Positions 11,471-24,422 of a DNA stretch of 64,000 bases are shown in pieces; within the stretch, counting starts at the first letter, position 1, and each line of letters begins with the position of its first letter. The translations under genes were made by a program, and so were the position numbers. This stretch comes from Hypericum androsaemum. Lineage: Eukaryota; Streptophyta; Magnoliopsida; Malpighiales; Hypericaceae. The stretch spans positions 8,105,001 to 8,169,000 of the forward strand of contig OZ023192.1 of the NCBI GenBank assembly GCA_963995505.1. Direction: 5' to 3'. The notes below the pieces were generated by a model. It saw only the letters and a list, made by a program, of their open reading frames with translations, made no database searches and had not been told where the DNA came from.

Positions 11471-12689
11471 CCCCCAAGATTTTTAAATTTTGGCATAGAA
11501 AATAGAATATAAGTCGGATTGAGCTGAAATTTGGCATGGAAAATCCTCTAAATATGTGTGATTTTCGGAAAATATTTCAGAAATTTTTTTGACCCGAAAC
11601 TATTTTTTTATTTTTCCGACCACGGGAAAGTTAAGAAATAAGTAGAAACGTGGAGGTGCCGGAATCCATGAATATGCTAGACGTAACACATTTTGTAACC
11701 AGAATATTTATCTTCATAACCACCGCCAGTTTACTTGCTGCGACTGGTAGGTACTTTATTCGAGCATTTGACTCAACTTATCTGCAACTAACACATGGAA
11801 CCCATTTAGGCCAGGAACTTATCACTGATATTATAAAATGATGGGGAGTCGGAGAGTAAGTAAGCAAATTAACAAATATTTAATGGATCGATCAGCTTAG
11901 AATTTAAAACATATACGTGGTTAGCAGATACTGATCAGAATATATAATAATATCTCTTCTGGACGGTGATTTACAAGAAATTTTTGTGACGCTACCAAGT
12001 ACGTCCTACTTGGAATTCGTTTGACACCTAACGGAGTATCGTTTTGTGCAAAGCAAGTTCCATTAGTAAATTGACAAAAAAGAGAAGAAACCAAAACTGC
12101 TAACACTCGAGTTAATACATGGCAAGTTGTGGGGATTTTTTCTCTTAGATATTTTCCTGATATAGATAAATATGTATGTATATTCTGAAAATAGGTATAA
12201 AAATAATAAAAATATTAAAAATAAATAATAGAGACGGCCCAATAGTAGACTACCTCCACCTGAACGGTCGCCACGTGGCACTCACGCGGCTCAGAGCGGG
12301 TAGAGATATTATTATTAATGGTTAAAATCATGTACTTTTATTGGGCTTAAATTGGGTGCAAGAGGAGTTGCAAGAAATTTTTAATGAAAAACTTGTAATA
12401 TTAGACAAAAATAAGGGCACATAATACAAAAAATTTCAAGGCACATCACAAAAATATTTTAAGGGAACAACAGATGAATGGAAGAATTTTTATTTTTGTT
12501 CTGATGCTTAAGCGAGTTGACTCTTGTTCTTTGTTGGAAATATATTTCCTCTTAATGATAGAAGAAAGCCAACTCCTTTTTGGTTCTTTGTGTTTCCTCA
12601 TTTGATCTTGGCATCAGAGTACACTTCTTAAAGTTTGAAAAACTAAAGAGCCTCATCTAAAAATTTTTTAAGAAAACAAAGCCTCTCTC
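11471..12689. other. AT-rich intergenic DNA, possible LTR scrap
   Basis: No coding region is convincing. Near 12490-12625, TTGTGTTTCCTCA followed by TTGGCATCAGAGTACA resembles an LTR end plus a weak Met-tRNA primer-binding site. It may be a fragment of another LTR element, but no second LTR or coding domain is present. Confidence 0.35.
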
Positions 12690-13656
12690 TCTAAGAAAAA
12701 TGCTCTCTAGCGACTAGCGGGGAAAGTTACTAACACCCCCACCCCCCACCCCCTGCTGTTTCCTTGGCCCCTGCCATGGAACCTCCGGTGATGGGGGGGA
12801 CCCCCCAGAAGCCCCAGGTCCCTTGCCCACCCCTCTTAAAGGCAGTAAGAAGGGATGGACCGAATCAAGATCTTTTGATAAGCCTTAAGAACAAAATAGC
12901 ATGACCCTTCTGACAAGGAAGCTAAAAGGAGGCAGAAGATTACCTTCCGGGATGCCACCATGGGCAGCCACTATGAACCAGAACCAGCAGCTAACCAACA
13001 CTATGTCTTTGACTACAAAGAGTGGTGTCAAGTGACTTTGAAGACGAAGGCGAGGATGACCCAGAGTGCCCTACCATTAGGCTAATGAAAGAAGACAAGA
13101 TCCGCATGAGAAGGCCATGGTGGAAGACTTTAATAATCAAAATTCTTGGCACCAGAATCGTCTTTCCCTTCCTAAAGCGTCGACTTACTTAGATTTGGGG
13201 CCTCCCCCTGAATTTCCACCTTATCGATCTTGGCCTTGGTTTTCTCCTTGTGAAACCTCAGTCAGACGAGGAGTACAAGCACATCCTTCTTGATGACCCG
13301 TGGATGATTGCAGATCATTATATTATAGTACAGAGATGGATTCCAAATTTTCACCCCGCCTTAGCGAAGGTCGCAAAGGCCATCGTCTGGGTTCGGGTCC
13401 CAGAACTCGCTATGGACTTCTACGATGTCAACTTTCTAAGGAATCTGGCGAGGAGGATAGGAACCCCGATTTAGATTGATACCCATACTGAACTTCACCT
13501 TAAAGGCTATTTTGCTCGTATATGCGTTGAAGTCAATTTAATAAAACCTTTGTTGTCTCATTTCAGGGCACGACAAAGGACTCGGAGACTCCAATACGAA
13601 GGGCTCTACGTCATTTACTTCGGTTGCGGCACTTTTGGACATGTGGAAACCAACTG
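12690..13656 (+). pseudogene. L1-type LINE, 5' part (ORF1, DUF4283 domain)
   Basis: From about 13065 the sequence reads CPTIRLMKEDKIRMRRPWWK, then in shifted frames SDEEYKHILLDDPWMIADHY, IVQRWIPNFHPALAKVAKAI, VWVRVPELAMDFYDVNFL, IDTHTELHLKGYFARICVEV and GCGTFGHVETNC. This is the DUF4283 domain and CCHC knuckle of plant L1 ORF1, an RNA-binding chaperone for retrotransposition. Frameshifts and stops make it dead. It stops at 13656 within the zinc knuckle, where the Athila element begins. The knuckle's expected continuation (PEEE) is found at 25004, so the two halves belong together. Confidence 0.8.
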
Positions 13657-15134
13657 TGATGAGTGTGGAAATACTCTATCATCCATATATGTTTTAGTGT
13701 TAGTTTTCCGTTGTTTCTAGTGTTTTTGTTTGTTATGTAGTGATGTAGTGTCATATTTCATGCTTTGTATGCTTTAGTGTAGTTATTGTGATTTTAATTG
13801 TGTTTCATTTATGTTTATTACTAGGAGACTTTATGGTGATGCGAGGAGGATATTGGTGCACTTTGGAGTGTGTCATAGGCGATCAGATCAGCTGGGACAA
13901 TTGGCATTTTACGAGACCCAAGAAAGTGTGGAGCAAAACTGACCCCTTGTGACTCAAATACTGATAACTTTCTCATCCGAAGTCCAATGGAGGCAAGCAA
14001 GGTGGCGCTGGAAAGAAGACATCCGAAGCTACAACTTTATCTTCACGGGCTTCTTCAAATTTGGAGTCCAAGTGGGAGGAAAATCGCGTCTAAAGTTGAC
14101 CTTTGAATCTACCAACAAATCTGACGAGTGGGCCTAATTTTAGGATTTGTTTTGGGCCCATTTTTGGGCATGAATAGTGAATTTCGTGGCTGGTACTTCC
14201 TAAGCCAAAAACTTGTATAAATAGCTTCCTTGGCTTATTTTGGAAGCTAACAACCTAGAACACTTAGCTTTAGATATTTTCCTAAATTTACTCACCAACT
14301 CCACACACTCTCTCTCTCTCTTTTGGAAGAGAACTTGGCTCACCATTGTTGGAGTTTGTAGGGAACTTGATGGAGAACTTTTGGAAGCTTGAAGATCATC
14401 TTGAACTTTCTCTAACCCTCTCTTTTATGTTCATGCTTCACTTGCTTCATTTAATGAATGTGTTTAGTTGTGTAGTTGATATGTGTGAGTAGTTGTTTAG
14501 TGGGTTTGGTGCCTTGATGGCATCTATTTAGCCTATGTCTTAGTGGGGTTAAAATGCTAAGGTTTGTGAACTAGTTAATGAGTTTAATGCTTAATCTTGA
14601 TTGATTACCTTGATTATGAACGTAATTAATACTAATCATCGGGAGGAGTTAGGATTAATAGACCATTTAACTAGTTAGTTAGTTGCCTTTTGATGAGGGA
14701 TCTCATTAGGTGGTTAGTTGTCCAAAGAGTGATGGTCATAATTAGTAATTAGTTAGATTAGGTGGCTAATTAGTCACAGGAGTATGGTTAGTTCAACTAA
14801 GCTTAATTAATGATCGATTTAGACTAATTAGTGGTGGGAGCGTTGATTAGTTATTTTAGAAATACCCGAACCATAACACGAACTTAATAAACCCCATATG
14901 CCATTTGGTTATCTAGGTGTCATTGGTGCCAAGCCCATTCATTCCTTTATTGTTAAAACAATCTTCTAGTTAGTCGTTGTAGTAACCAACTCGTGTTTGG
15001 ATTTGACAAATCTATTACTTGTAGTCCTAAACTAGTGGTCGAGTCTTATTTGTGGCATAACACTTAGTCCTCGTGGGATGACAATCCCGTACTTACTCTT
15101 TATTGCAAGAGGGGTGTAAAAATCCTTCCTTTCA
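13657..15134 (+). repeat. 5' LTR of the Athila element
   Basis: 1478 bp, TG...CA. Contains a likely core promoter, CTTGTATAAATAGCTTCC at about 14212, followed by a CT-rich leader. Short open frames inside are chance. Highly similar to 23530-25003 over the full length and to partial copies at 20511 and 22009. Confidence 0.88.
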
Positions 15135-15136
15135 AT

Positions 15137-15155
15137 TGGCGCCGTTGCCGGGGAT
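15137..15155 (+). other. Primer-binding site complementary to tRNA-Asp
   Basis: TGGCGCCGTTGCCGGGGAT lies two bases after the LTR end. It is complementary to the 3' end of plant tRNA-Asp, the primer typical of Athila elements. Confidence 0.85.
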
Positions 15156-15266
15156 TAGGTGATAGACACTTAATTTGGCTTACGAACTTGGATTAGGATA
15201 TTTATTTTTGTTTACTTGGTTACTTAGTTCCTTTGTTGTTTGTCTTGCAAGGTACTTGTTTGTCGC

Positions 15267-17803
15267 ATGCCCCGAACTTGTTCTACCAACAACCTTCCGG
15301 TGGAAATAGAAGTGAACATTGGATACTTGGAAAGGACATTGCAATAAGAGCGAAGAATTCAAGCAAGGATGAACGCACATTGAGATCCGCAAGGTGATGG
15401 AGCTTCTCGAAGGACTCTCATGGATTATTCTAGGCCCACGTTGAGGGGGGCAATGTCTGGAGTCCCTATGCCAAATATCCAAGCTAACAACTTCGAGATC
15501 AAGCTAGCCGTGATACACATGCTCAAATCTTCGGTCCAATTTTATGGGTTACCGAATGAAGACCCCAACGACCATATTGCTAACTTTTTGGAGATAGCCG
15601 ACACATGCAAGTACAATGGAGCTTCTGATGATGCCGTGAAACTTAGGTTGTTCCCATTCACTTTGCAAGACAAGGCCAAGATTTGGTACAAGCAATTGGT
15701 CGGGACATCGATAGCCACGTGGGAGGAGCTAGCAAATGCCTCCCTTGAAAAGTACTATCCCTTCTCAAAGATGAATAGGCCCGTGAAGGAGATCAACAAC
15801 TTTCAACAATTTGAGAATGAGTCTTTGAGTGAAGCTTGGGAGAGATTCAAAGGATTACAAAGGAGTTGTCCACACCATAACTTGACGGAGGAGTCTTTAC
15901 TCCAAACATTTTACTTCGCTCTTGGATCCTCAACAAAGGGCACGGTTGATGCCACCTCCAACAGATCCTTCTTAAGAAAAGATAGGGATGATGCCCGCCA
16001 CATCTTGGAGGAGTTGGCGGCTACAAACATTTTAATGGCCAATGAGAGAGCTAGGCAACCGAGTAAGGAGCAAGTAGAAGTGATTGATATTGATATTGCC
16101 TCCTCTATTCAAGCTCAATTGGCTTTGTTGGCAAAGAAAGTTAATGATCTAAGCTTGAACAAAAGCAATGTGGCGGCCGTGCAAACAAATTGTGGAGTTT
16201 GTGGCAATGTAGGCCATGAGATGAACGAGTGTGCCATGTTGGGCTCTTCTATGGAGCAAGTAAATTTCATGGGTGGCCAAGGACAAGGAGCAAATAAGAT
16301 GGGAAACAACCCATATTCCTCTACTTACACTCCCGGTTGGAGAAATCACCCGAACTTCTCTTGGAGGGGTACCGGAGGAAGTAGTGGAGATAACTTGGCA
16401 ATTGTTCCGGATAAAGGACTTCCTCTTCGTAATGCACAACAAGGGCCTCCTCTGGGTTTCCAACCACGTTTCTCTTTGATGGATCGGATGGGAGCTATTG
16501 AGGAGAAGTTCGACAAGATGGAAAAATTTATGCAAGAAGTTGGAGGGGCGGTTAGCCAACAAGGCCAAATTTTGGCTGCCATACAACAACAAGCATCAAG
16601 ACAAGATAACTTTGAACAAATCCTCAAGGGTCAAGCAACCGCCATGCATAATATAGAGAGGTAACTTGAGCAAATAGCAAATGCAAGTGCCCACAGAGCG
16701 TCCGGCTCTCTTCCTAGCAAATGCAAGTGCCCTCGAGGAAATATGAGTGCAATTACTCTGAGGAGTGGCAAGGAAATTGTTGCCCAAGAAATGAGGAAAT
16801 CAAGAGAAAACAAAGAGGAGGTCGATGAAAAAGAGAAGAATGAAGAAGAAAACGAAGAGGTGGAGAAGGAGAAACGTCCATTTGTTGAGATGGATGAGGA
16901 AGAGGAGTATGTACCGCCACCACCAAAGATCCCGCCTCTACCATTTTCTCAAAGAGTTAAGAAGAAGAACTTAATGGACAATAAATTTCTCGGCTTTATG
17001 GAGAAGATGAAAAATGTTCAAATTAGTGTCTCTTTTCTAGAGATGTTGGATCAAATGCCCCACTACTCTAAGTTCTTGAAGGAACTCATCAAAAAGAAGA
17101 GGAAGTGGAAAGATGGAGAGACGGTAGCTCTCACGGAGAAGTGTAGCTCTCTCATCTCCAAAGATCTCCCGACAAAGTTAAAAGATCCAGGGAGTTTCAC
17201 TATTCCTTATTTTGTTGGTGATGTTGAGTTTCCCAAGTGCTTATGTGACTTAGGCGCTAGTATTAACTTAATGCCTTTGTCTATTCTGAGGAGACTTGGC
17301 TTATGTGAGGTGAAACCCACTTCTATGCGTCTCCAATTGGCGGACCAAACCATAAAAAAGCCATTTGGGGTTGTGGAGGATGTCTTGTTGAAAATTGATA
17401 AGTTTATCTTCCCCGTGGACTTTGTGGTGTTGAATTTCGAAGAGGACAAGAGTTGTCCACTAATTCTTGGCCGACCGTTTCTCAACACGGCACGGGCCTT
17501 GGTGGACGTACATGAAGGAAGATTGGTCCTTAGGATAGGAGAGGAGAAAGTAGAGTTCAAGATGTCCAATACGATGCGTCACCCTCTTGATGAAGGCATG
17601 TACATGAAGATTGATATGGTTGAAGATTGTGTCCTCAAGTTGGGCAAGGAGAGTGCATTGAAGATTAAAGATGGAATAGATGAAGAGAATGATAGAGAAC
17701 AAAAAGAGGAAAACCTGGAAGAGTTCGTGGGAAAAGCTGATAAAAAAGGTCTCCACGAGGATTTGAAGCTTCATTTGAAGTATCAAGGGGACAAATCCCG
17801 ACA
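15267..17803 (+). pseudogene. Athila gag-protease, one frame with three nonsense codons
   Basis: Start MPRTCSTNNLPVEIE at 15267. Stops interrupt the frame at 15345, 15381 and 16662; otherwise it is open. The gag core includes NNFEIKLAVIHMLKSSVQFY, WYKQLVGTSIATWEEL and LSEAWERFKGLQRSCPHHNL. A perfect CCHC knuckle (CGVCGNVGHEMNEC) lies at about 16195-16235. After AITLRSGKEI comes an acidic, Glu/Lys-rich linker, then the protease with KCLCDLGASINLMPLSIL and CPLILGRPFLNTARALVDV. The catalytic triad is DLG rather than DTG, as is usual in Athila. The good state suggests fairly recent decay. Confidence 0.85.
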
Positions 17804-18153
17804 TGATCATACATTACATCCATTTGGAGGAGGGAGCCAAGCTGGGGGTGGAAAGGCTTAATAAGGAGAATACGAAAAAGAAACATGATGCCTACAACGT
17901 GAAGAAGGAATTCAAGGAGGGTCATCAAGTGTTACTCTACAACTCTCGGTTAAAACTTTTTTCAGGAAAACACAAGTCCAAGTGGAGTGGACCTTTCAAG
18001 GTGGTAAAAGTTTTTTGATTTGGAACCCTCAAATTAGAAAGAAGTAATGGAGGAGTCTTCAAGGTGAATGGCCAAAAGTGCAAGATATACCTTGGTGGCG
18101 ATATTGAACGAAGTTCGGAGGTGCAACCCATGACTTCATCCTCCGATGCATGA
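17803..18153 (+). pseudogene. Athila integrase C-terminal remnant
   Basis: Reads LEEGAKLGVERLNKENTKKK, then EFKEGHQVLLYNSRLKLFSG and KWSGPFKVVKVF, a TGA, then GVFKVNGQKCKIYLGGD and a final TGA at 18151. This is the chromatin-binding C-terminal tail after the integrase core. It directly follows gag-protease in another frame, so about 3 kb of pol is missing between them. Confidence 0.8.
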
Positions 18154-19885
18154 AAAAGGTGAGTAACGTCAAGCTAACGACTATAACTTAGCATATTTTT
18201 GAATTGTCTTTTTATTGTCATAGTCTATATGTATTTTTCTTATTACGCTTGTTCTTATTCGGGTATGTTTTTGAAGCATTGGTTCATGCTTATGGGATAT
18301 CTTTTAAATTTTGAAGGTCGTCTCAAGGATTCGTGGATACATCATGGACGATTGGAAGCTCATCAGGGAACGTGGACGAGGCTAAAAAAAAAGTTGCTAG
18401 CGGCCGCCAGTCCACCCGGTGGCCGCCGGGCGGAAGAGGAGCCCCCGTTGCTGGCGGACGCCAGCCAACCCGGCGGCCGCCGGGTGTCGTAAAAGGGGGT
18501 AGAAAACCCCCTTCCGTAAATAGGCCATATCTTGGTGCTCGAGAATCGGATGGAGGTGATTCTTATTGCTATGGAAAGCTAAGAGATAGGCCAACAACTT
18601 TGTAGTTGATGACTTCTTCGAGTTCTGGGTGAAAGGGGTCTCAAAGCTTTTCCAACTAAACCTATTAGAACCCTACCTCCTAAATCCTCCCAATCCACCC
18701 AACTGATCGATAAAGCAAGGTCCTAGAGGTAATGCACACCCTAAATGCCCAGAACAAATGAATGAAATGAGAACTTTGGCATCAAGGCTACTACATCCAG
18801 CAAATGGTGGAACGATCCGGATATAACATTCCACCACCACTACCCTCTCCAACTCAAGACTAAGGGCAGTCTCCTAGCACTTTATTTTTTTTAGTTATTT
18901 TCTTGTCTTCGTGATGTCTTGAGTTTGCTATATGTCTTTATGATGTCTTGTTCTTCTTGTTTGATTGATGTTCATGCTTGGTTGTTAATGCGTTTGTTAG
19001 TATAGCTTAATTGTTTAGATGTCTGCGTGCTCCCTACACCTTGAGGACAAGGTGTACTTCAAGTGTGGGGGTGTGGTTCCACTTAAGAATCTTCAGCGTG
19101 TTTAGGTCTAGGTTGTTTTGTTAGGCATTGACTTGGAATAAATTTTCAAAATTTGACCCCCTTCAAAATTCTTTAACTTGTGTTAGAATTTTACCACACA
19201 CCTAGTTAGAAAATGAACTCAAACACAAGGCCTAAGAACGTGTAGAAACCTCACTCTCGGTTGTTTAGACTAGTGGTCTCACTATGTAGATTTGACTAGA
19301 GGGTTGACAAATGACCTTGTGAAGAACTTTGAGCCGAAGGAGGAGACAACCATCTTCATTCATTCATGAGGTGCCTACATGAGTCCGGTTGATCGAGGTA
19401 TCCTACTAGTACTTGACATGGTCTTGGTTGTGTGGCGTTAGTGAATGACGGGGGCTAATCCTTTGAAATTGAGCCTAGAGCTTTAGAGCCAAGAACCTTT
19501 ATATCCATTGTTTTAACCCATTGAGCCTAGCCATTCTTTGATCATATTATATATAAAACCAACTTTAAGCTTTATATCCACCATCCTCCCGACCTTTGGT
19601 CATCCGATCCGAGGACACATAGGTTTACACCTTTTGGGGATGTTATGTATTGAGTTTAGTTGGTAGCTTAGTGTTCATGTGGGTTAATTTATTGGGAATT
19701 TGGGTAGTTGAGAGGCCATACAAAGAAGCCAAGTTTTTGCCTACAAAATGCCAAGTTTGTGTGTATGAAAAAGAAAAGAAAGAAAGAAAAAAAGAAAAAA
19801 AAGGGGATGAAAAAGAAAAGGAAAAAAAAGAAAGAGAGAAAGAAAGGGAAGTGAAGGTTGAATAAGGCATCAATTATTGGCATAA
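18154..19885 (+). other. Non-coding 3' internal region of the Athila element
   Basis: Where full Athila elements may carry an env-like frame I see no coding region. A GC-rich island at about 18390-18500 holds two related units, each with a GGCGGCCGCCGGG-like core. A PPT-like AAGTGTGGGGGTGTG occurs at about 19060. A purine-only low-complexity run occupies about 19768-19856. Confidence 0.6.
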
Positions 19886-22800
19886 CTCGTGCTACGCGGT
19901 CTTAGGAAATGGGTGAATTTTCAGAGTGTGCTTTAATTATTTATGGTGAGGATGTTTAGAATAGACGAGAGACTAGAATGCTTTGGCAACAAGTCCTCGG
20001 ATTGGGTGGTTTAACTACTATCCATATATATTATCTCACCAATACCTTAGCCCCATTACAGCCCGAAAAAGTCCCCATGTTCAAAAGCAAATACACGACT
20101 TTGAGAAACTGTTGAGTAGGACGTAGGATACTTTGAAAGACATTAGTCATGCACGCGAGAGATAGGAAGTTGGCTACTTACAAATCATGAACTAAAATTC
20201 CCGAACCTCTGAGTCGTTAACCTTCTAGTGTCTTTTACATAGTGATAACACTTGGTTAAACCACCGAGTGGTGAGGTGTCTACCGGTTCTTACTCTCTGT
20301 GTTTGGGTTGATGAACTAGCTAGGTTGTGGGGTAGTCTTTTGATGCGATTTTGAGATTTTGAGGGGAGTTAATTTGTGAATTAATCATGCTTAGTCTTGT
20401 CCTTGTCGTGTTTTTCTTTCTTATGTGTTTTGTGTTTGTGTTTGTGTTTGTGTTTGTATACCATGGTTGAGTTTTTCTTGAGGACAAGCAATGATTCAAG
20501 TGTGGGGATGTGATGAGTGTGGAAATACTCTATCATCCATATATATTTTAGTGTTAGTTTTCCGCTGTTTCTGGTGTTTTTGTTTGTTATGTAGTGATGT
20601 AGTGTCATATTTCATGCTTTGTATGCTTTAGTGTAATTATTGTAATTTTCATTGCGTTTCGTTTGTGTTTATTACTAGGAGACTTTGTGGTGATGCGAGG
20701 AGGATATTGGTTCACTTTGGAGCGTGTCATAGGCGATCGGATCAGCCGGGACAATTGGCATTTTACGAGACCCAAGAAAGCGTGGAGCAAAACTGACCCC
20801 TTATGACTCAAATACTGATAACTTTCTCATCCGAAGTCCAATGGAAGCAAGCAAGGTGGCGCTGGAAAGAAGATATCCGGAGCTACAACTTTATCTTCAT
20901 GGGCTTCTTCAAATTCGGAGACCAAGTGGGAGGAAAATTGCGTCAAAAGTTGACCTTTGAATTTACCAACAAATCTGACGAGTGGGCCGAATTTTAGGAT
21001 TTGTTTTGGGCCCATTTTTGGGCATGAATAGTGAATGTCGTGGCTGGCACTTCCTAAGCCAAAAACGTGTATAAATAGCTTCCTTGGCTTATTTTGGAAG
21101 CTAACAACCTAGAACACTTAGCTTTAGATATTTTCCTAAATTCACTCACCAACTCCACTCTCTCTCTCTCTTTTGGAAGAGATCTTGGCTCACCATTGTT
21201 GGAGTTTGTAGAGAACTTGAAGGAGAATTTTTGGAAGCTTGAAGATCATCTTGAACTTTCTCTAACCCTCTCTTTTATGTTCATGCTTTACTTGCTTCAT
21301 TTAATGGATGTGTTTAGTTGTGTAGTTGATATGTGTGAGTAGTTGTTTAGTGGGTTTGGTGCCTTGATGGCATCTATTTAGCCTATGGTTTAGTGGGATT
21401 AACTCGTGCTATACGGTCTTAAGAAATGGGTGAATTTTGAGAGTGTGCTTTAATTATTTATGGTGAGGATGTTTAGAATAGACGAGAGACTAGAATGCTT
21501 TGGCAACAAGTCCTCGGATTGGGTGGTTTAACTACTATCCATATATATTATCTCACCAATACCTTAGCCCCATTACAGCCCGAAAAAGTCCCCATGTTCA
21601 CGAGCAACCACACGACTTTGAGACACTGTTGAGTAGGACGTAGGATACTTTGAAAGACATCAGTCATGTACGTGAGAGATAGGAAGTTGGCTACTTACAA
21701 ATCGTGACCTAAAATTCCCGAACCTCGAGTGGTTAACCTTCTAGTGTTTTTTACATAGTGATAACACTTGGCTAAACCACCGAGTGGTGAGGTGTCTACT
21801 GGTTCTTACTCTCTGTATTTGGGTTGATGAACTAGCTAGGTTGTGGGGTAGTCTTTTGATGTGAGTTTGAGATTTTGAGGGGAGTTAATTTGTGAATTAA
21901 TCGTGCTTAGTCTTGTCATTGTCGTGTTTTTCTTTCTTATGTGTTTTGTGTTTGTATACCATGGTTGAGTTTTGCTTGAGGACAAGCAATGATTCAAGTG
22001 TGGGGGTGTGATGAGTGTGGAAATACTCGATCATCCATATATGTTTTAGTGTTAGTTTTCTGTTATTTCTAGTATTTTTGTTTGTTATGTAGTGATGTAG
22101 TGTCATATTTCAGGCTTTGTATGCTTTAGTGTAGTTATTGTGATTTTCATTGCATTTTGTTTGTGTTTATTACTAGGAGACTTTGTGGTGATGCGAGGAG
22201 GATATTGGTGCACTTTGGAGCATGTCATAGGCGATCGGATCAGCCGGGACAATTGGCGTTTTACGAGACCCAAGAAAGCGTTGAGCAAAACTAACCCCTT
22301 GTGACTTAAATACCGTTAACTTTCTCATCCAAAGTCCAATAGAGGCAACTAAGGTGGCACTGGAAAGAAGATATCCGGAGCTACAACTTTGTCTTCATGG
22401 GCTTCTTCAAATTCGGAGTCCAAGTGGGAGGAAAATCACGTCCATTGTTGAAATTCGAATCTACCAACAAATCTGACAAGTGGGCGGAATTTTAGGATTT
22501 GTTTTGGGCCCATTTTTGGGCATGAATAGTAAATTTCGTGGCTGGCACTTCCTAAGCCAAAAACTTGTATAAATAGCTTCCTTGGCTTATTTTGGAAGCT
22601 AACAACCTAGAACACTTAGCTTTAGATATTTTCCTAAATTCACTCACCAACTCCACTCTCTCTCTCTCTCTCTTTTGGAAGAGAACTTGGCTCACCATTG
22701 TTGGAGTTTGTAGAGAACTTGAAGGAGAACTTTTGGAAGCTTGAAGATCATCTTGAGCTTTCTCTAACCCTCTCTTTTATGTTCATGCTTTACTTGCTTC

Positions 22801-24422
22801 ATTTAATGGATGTGTTTAGTTGTGTAATTGATATGTGTGAGTAGTTGTTTAGTGGGTTTGGTGCCTTGATGGTATCTATTTAGCCTATGGTTTAGTGGGG
22901 TTAACTCGTGCTACGCGATCTTAGGAAATGGGTAAATTTTGAGAGTGTGCTTTAATTATTTATGGTGAGGATATTTAGAATAGACGAGAGACTAGAATGC
23001 TTTGGCAACAAGTCCTCGGATTGGGTGGTTTAACTGCTATCCATATATATTATCTCACCAATACCTTAGCCCCATTACAGCCCGAAAAAGTCCTCATGTT
23101 CATGAGCAACCACACGACTTTGAGACACTGTTGAGTAGGACATAAGATACTTTAAAAGACATCAGTCATGTACGCGAGAGATAGGAAGTTGGCTAGTTAC
23201 AAATCATGACCTAAAATTCCCGAACCTCTGAGTGGTTAACCTTCTAGTGTCTTTTACATAGTGATAACACTTGGTTAAACCACCGAGTGGTGAGGTGTCT
23301 ATCGGTTCTTACTCTCTGTGTTTAGGTTGATGAACTAGCTAGGTTGTGGGGTAGTCTTTTGATGCGAGTTTGAGATTTTGAGGGGAGTTAATTTTTGAAT
23401 TAATTGTGCTTAGTCTTGTCCTTGTCGTGTTTTTCTTTCTTATGTGTTTTGTGTTTGTGTTTGTGTTTATGTTTGTATACCATGGTTGAGTTTTGCTTGA
23501 GGACAAGCAAAGATTCAAGTGTGGGGGTGTGATGAGTGTGGAAATACTCTATCATCCATATATGTTTTAGTGTTAGTTTTCCGTTGTTTCTAGTATTTTT
23601 GTTTGTTATGTAGTGATGTAGTGTCATATTTCATGCTTTGTATGCTTTAGTGTAGTTATTGTGATTTTCCTTGCGTTTCGTTTGTGTTTATTACTAGGAG
23701 ACTTTGTGTTGATGCGAGGAGGATATTGGTGCACTTTGGAGCGTGTCATAGGCGATCGGATCAGCCGGGACAATTGGCGTTTTACGAGACCCAAGAAAGC
23801 GTGGAGTAAAACTGACCCCTTGTGACTCAAATACCGATAACTTTCTCATCCAAAGTCCAATGGAGGCAAGCAAGGTGGCGCTGGAATGAAGACATCTGGA
23901 GCTACAACTTTGTCTTCATGGGCTTCTTCAAATTTGGAGTCTAAGTAGGAGGAAAATTACGTCCAAAGTTGACCTTCGAATCTGCCAACAAATCTGACGA
24001 GTGGGCCGAATTTTAGAATTTGTTTTGGGCCCATTTTTGGGCATGAATAGTGAATTTCGTGGCTGGCACTTCCTAAGCCAAAAACTTGTATAAATAGCTT
24101 CCTTGGCTTATTTTGGAAGCTAACAACTTAGAACACTTAGCTTTAGATATTTTCCTAAATTCACTCACCAACTCCACTCTCTCTCTCTCTCTTGGAAGAG
24201 AACTTGGCTCACCATTGTTGGAGTTTGTAGAGAACTTGAAGGAGAATTTTTGGAAGCTTGAAGATCATCTTGAGCTTTCTCTAACCCTCTCTTTTATGTT
24301 CATGCTTTACTTGCTTCATTTAATGGATGTGTTTAGTTGTGTAGTTGATATGTGTGAGTAGTTGTTTAGTGGGTTTGGTGCCTTGATGGCATCTATTTAG
24401 CCTATGTCTTAGTGGGGTTAAA
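19886..24422 (+). repeat. Tandem array of three ~1.5 kb units: Athila tail plus partial LTR
   Basis: Units start at CTCGTGCTA(C/T) at 19886, 21403 and 22905 (steps of 1517 and 1502 bp). The third runs to about 24422, where it continues as a full LTR. Each unit holds about 620 bp of 3' internal sequence ending in CAAGTGTGGGG(G/A)TG, then an LTR start (20511, 22009, 23530) and about the first 890 bp of LTR. At both internal joins LTR sequence ending TTAGTGGG(G/A)TTAA passes to CTCGTGC, sharing TAA. Both joins follow the variant CCTATGGTTTAG, whereas the full LTRs read CCTATGTCTTAG. So one junction arose and was then copied. Confidence 0.85.

Noticed and set aside
21094..24361. Repeated 82-codon frames starting MEANNLEHLALDIF at 21094 and 24113.
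   Set aside because: They lie in LTR copies just after the TATA box and are leader sequence; the frames are not kept in all copies.
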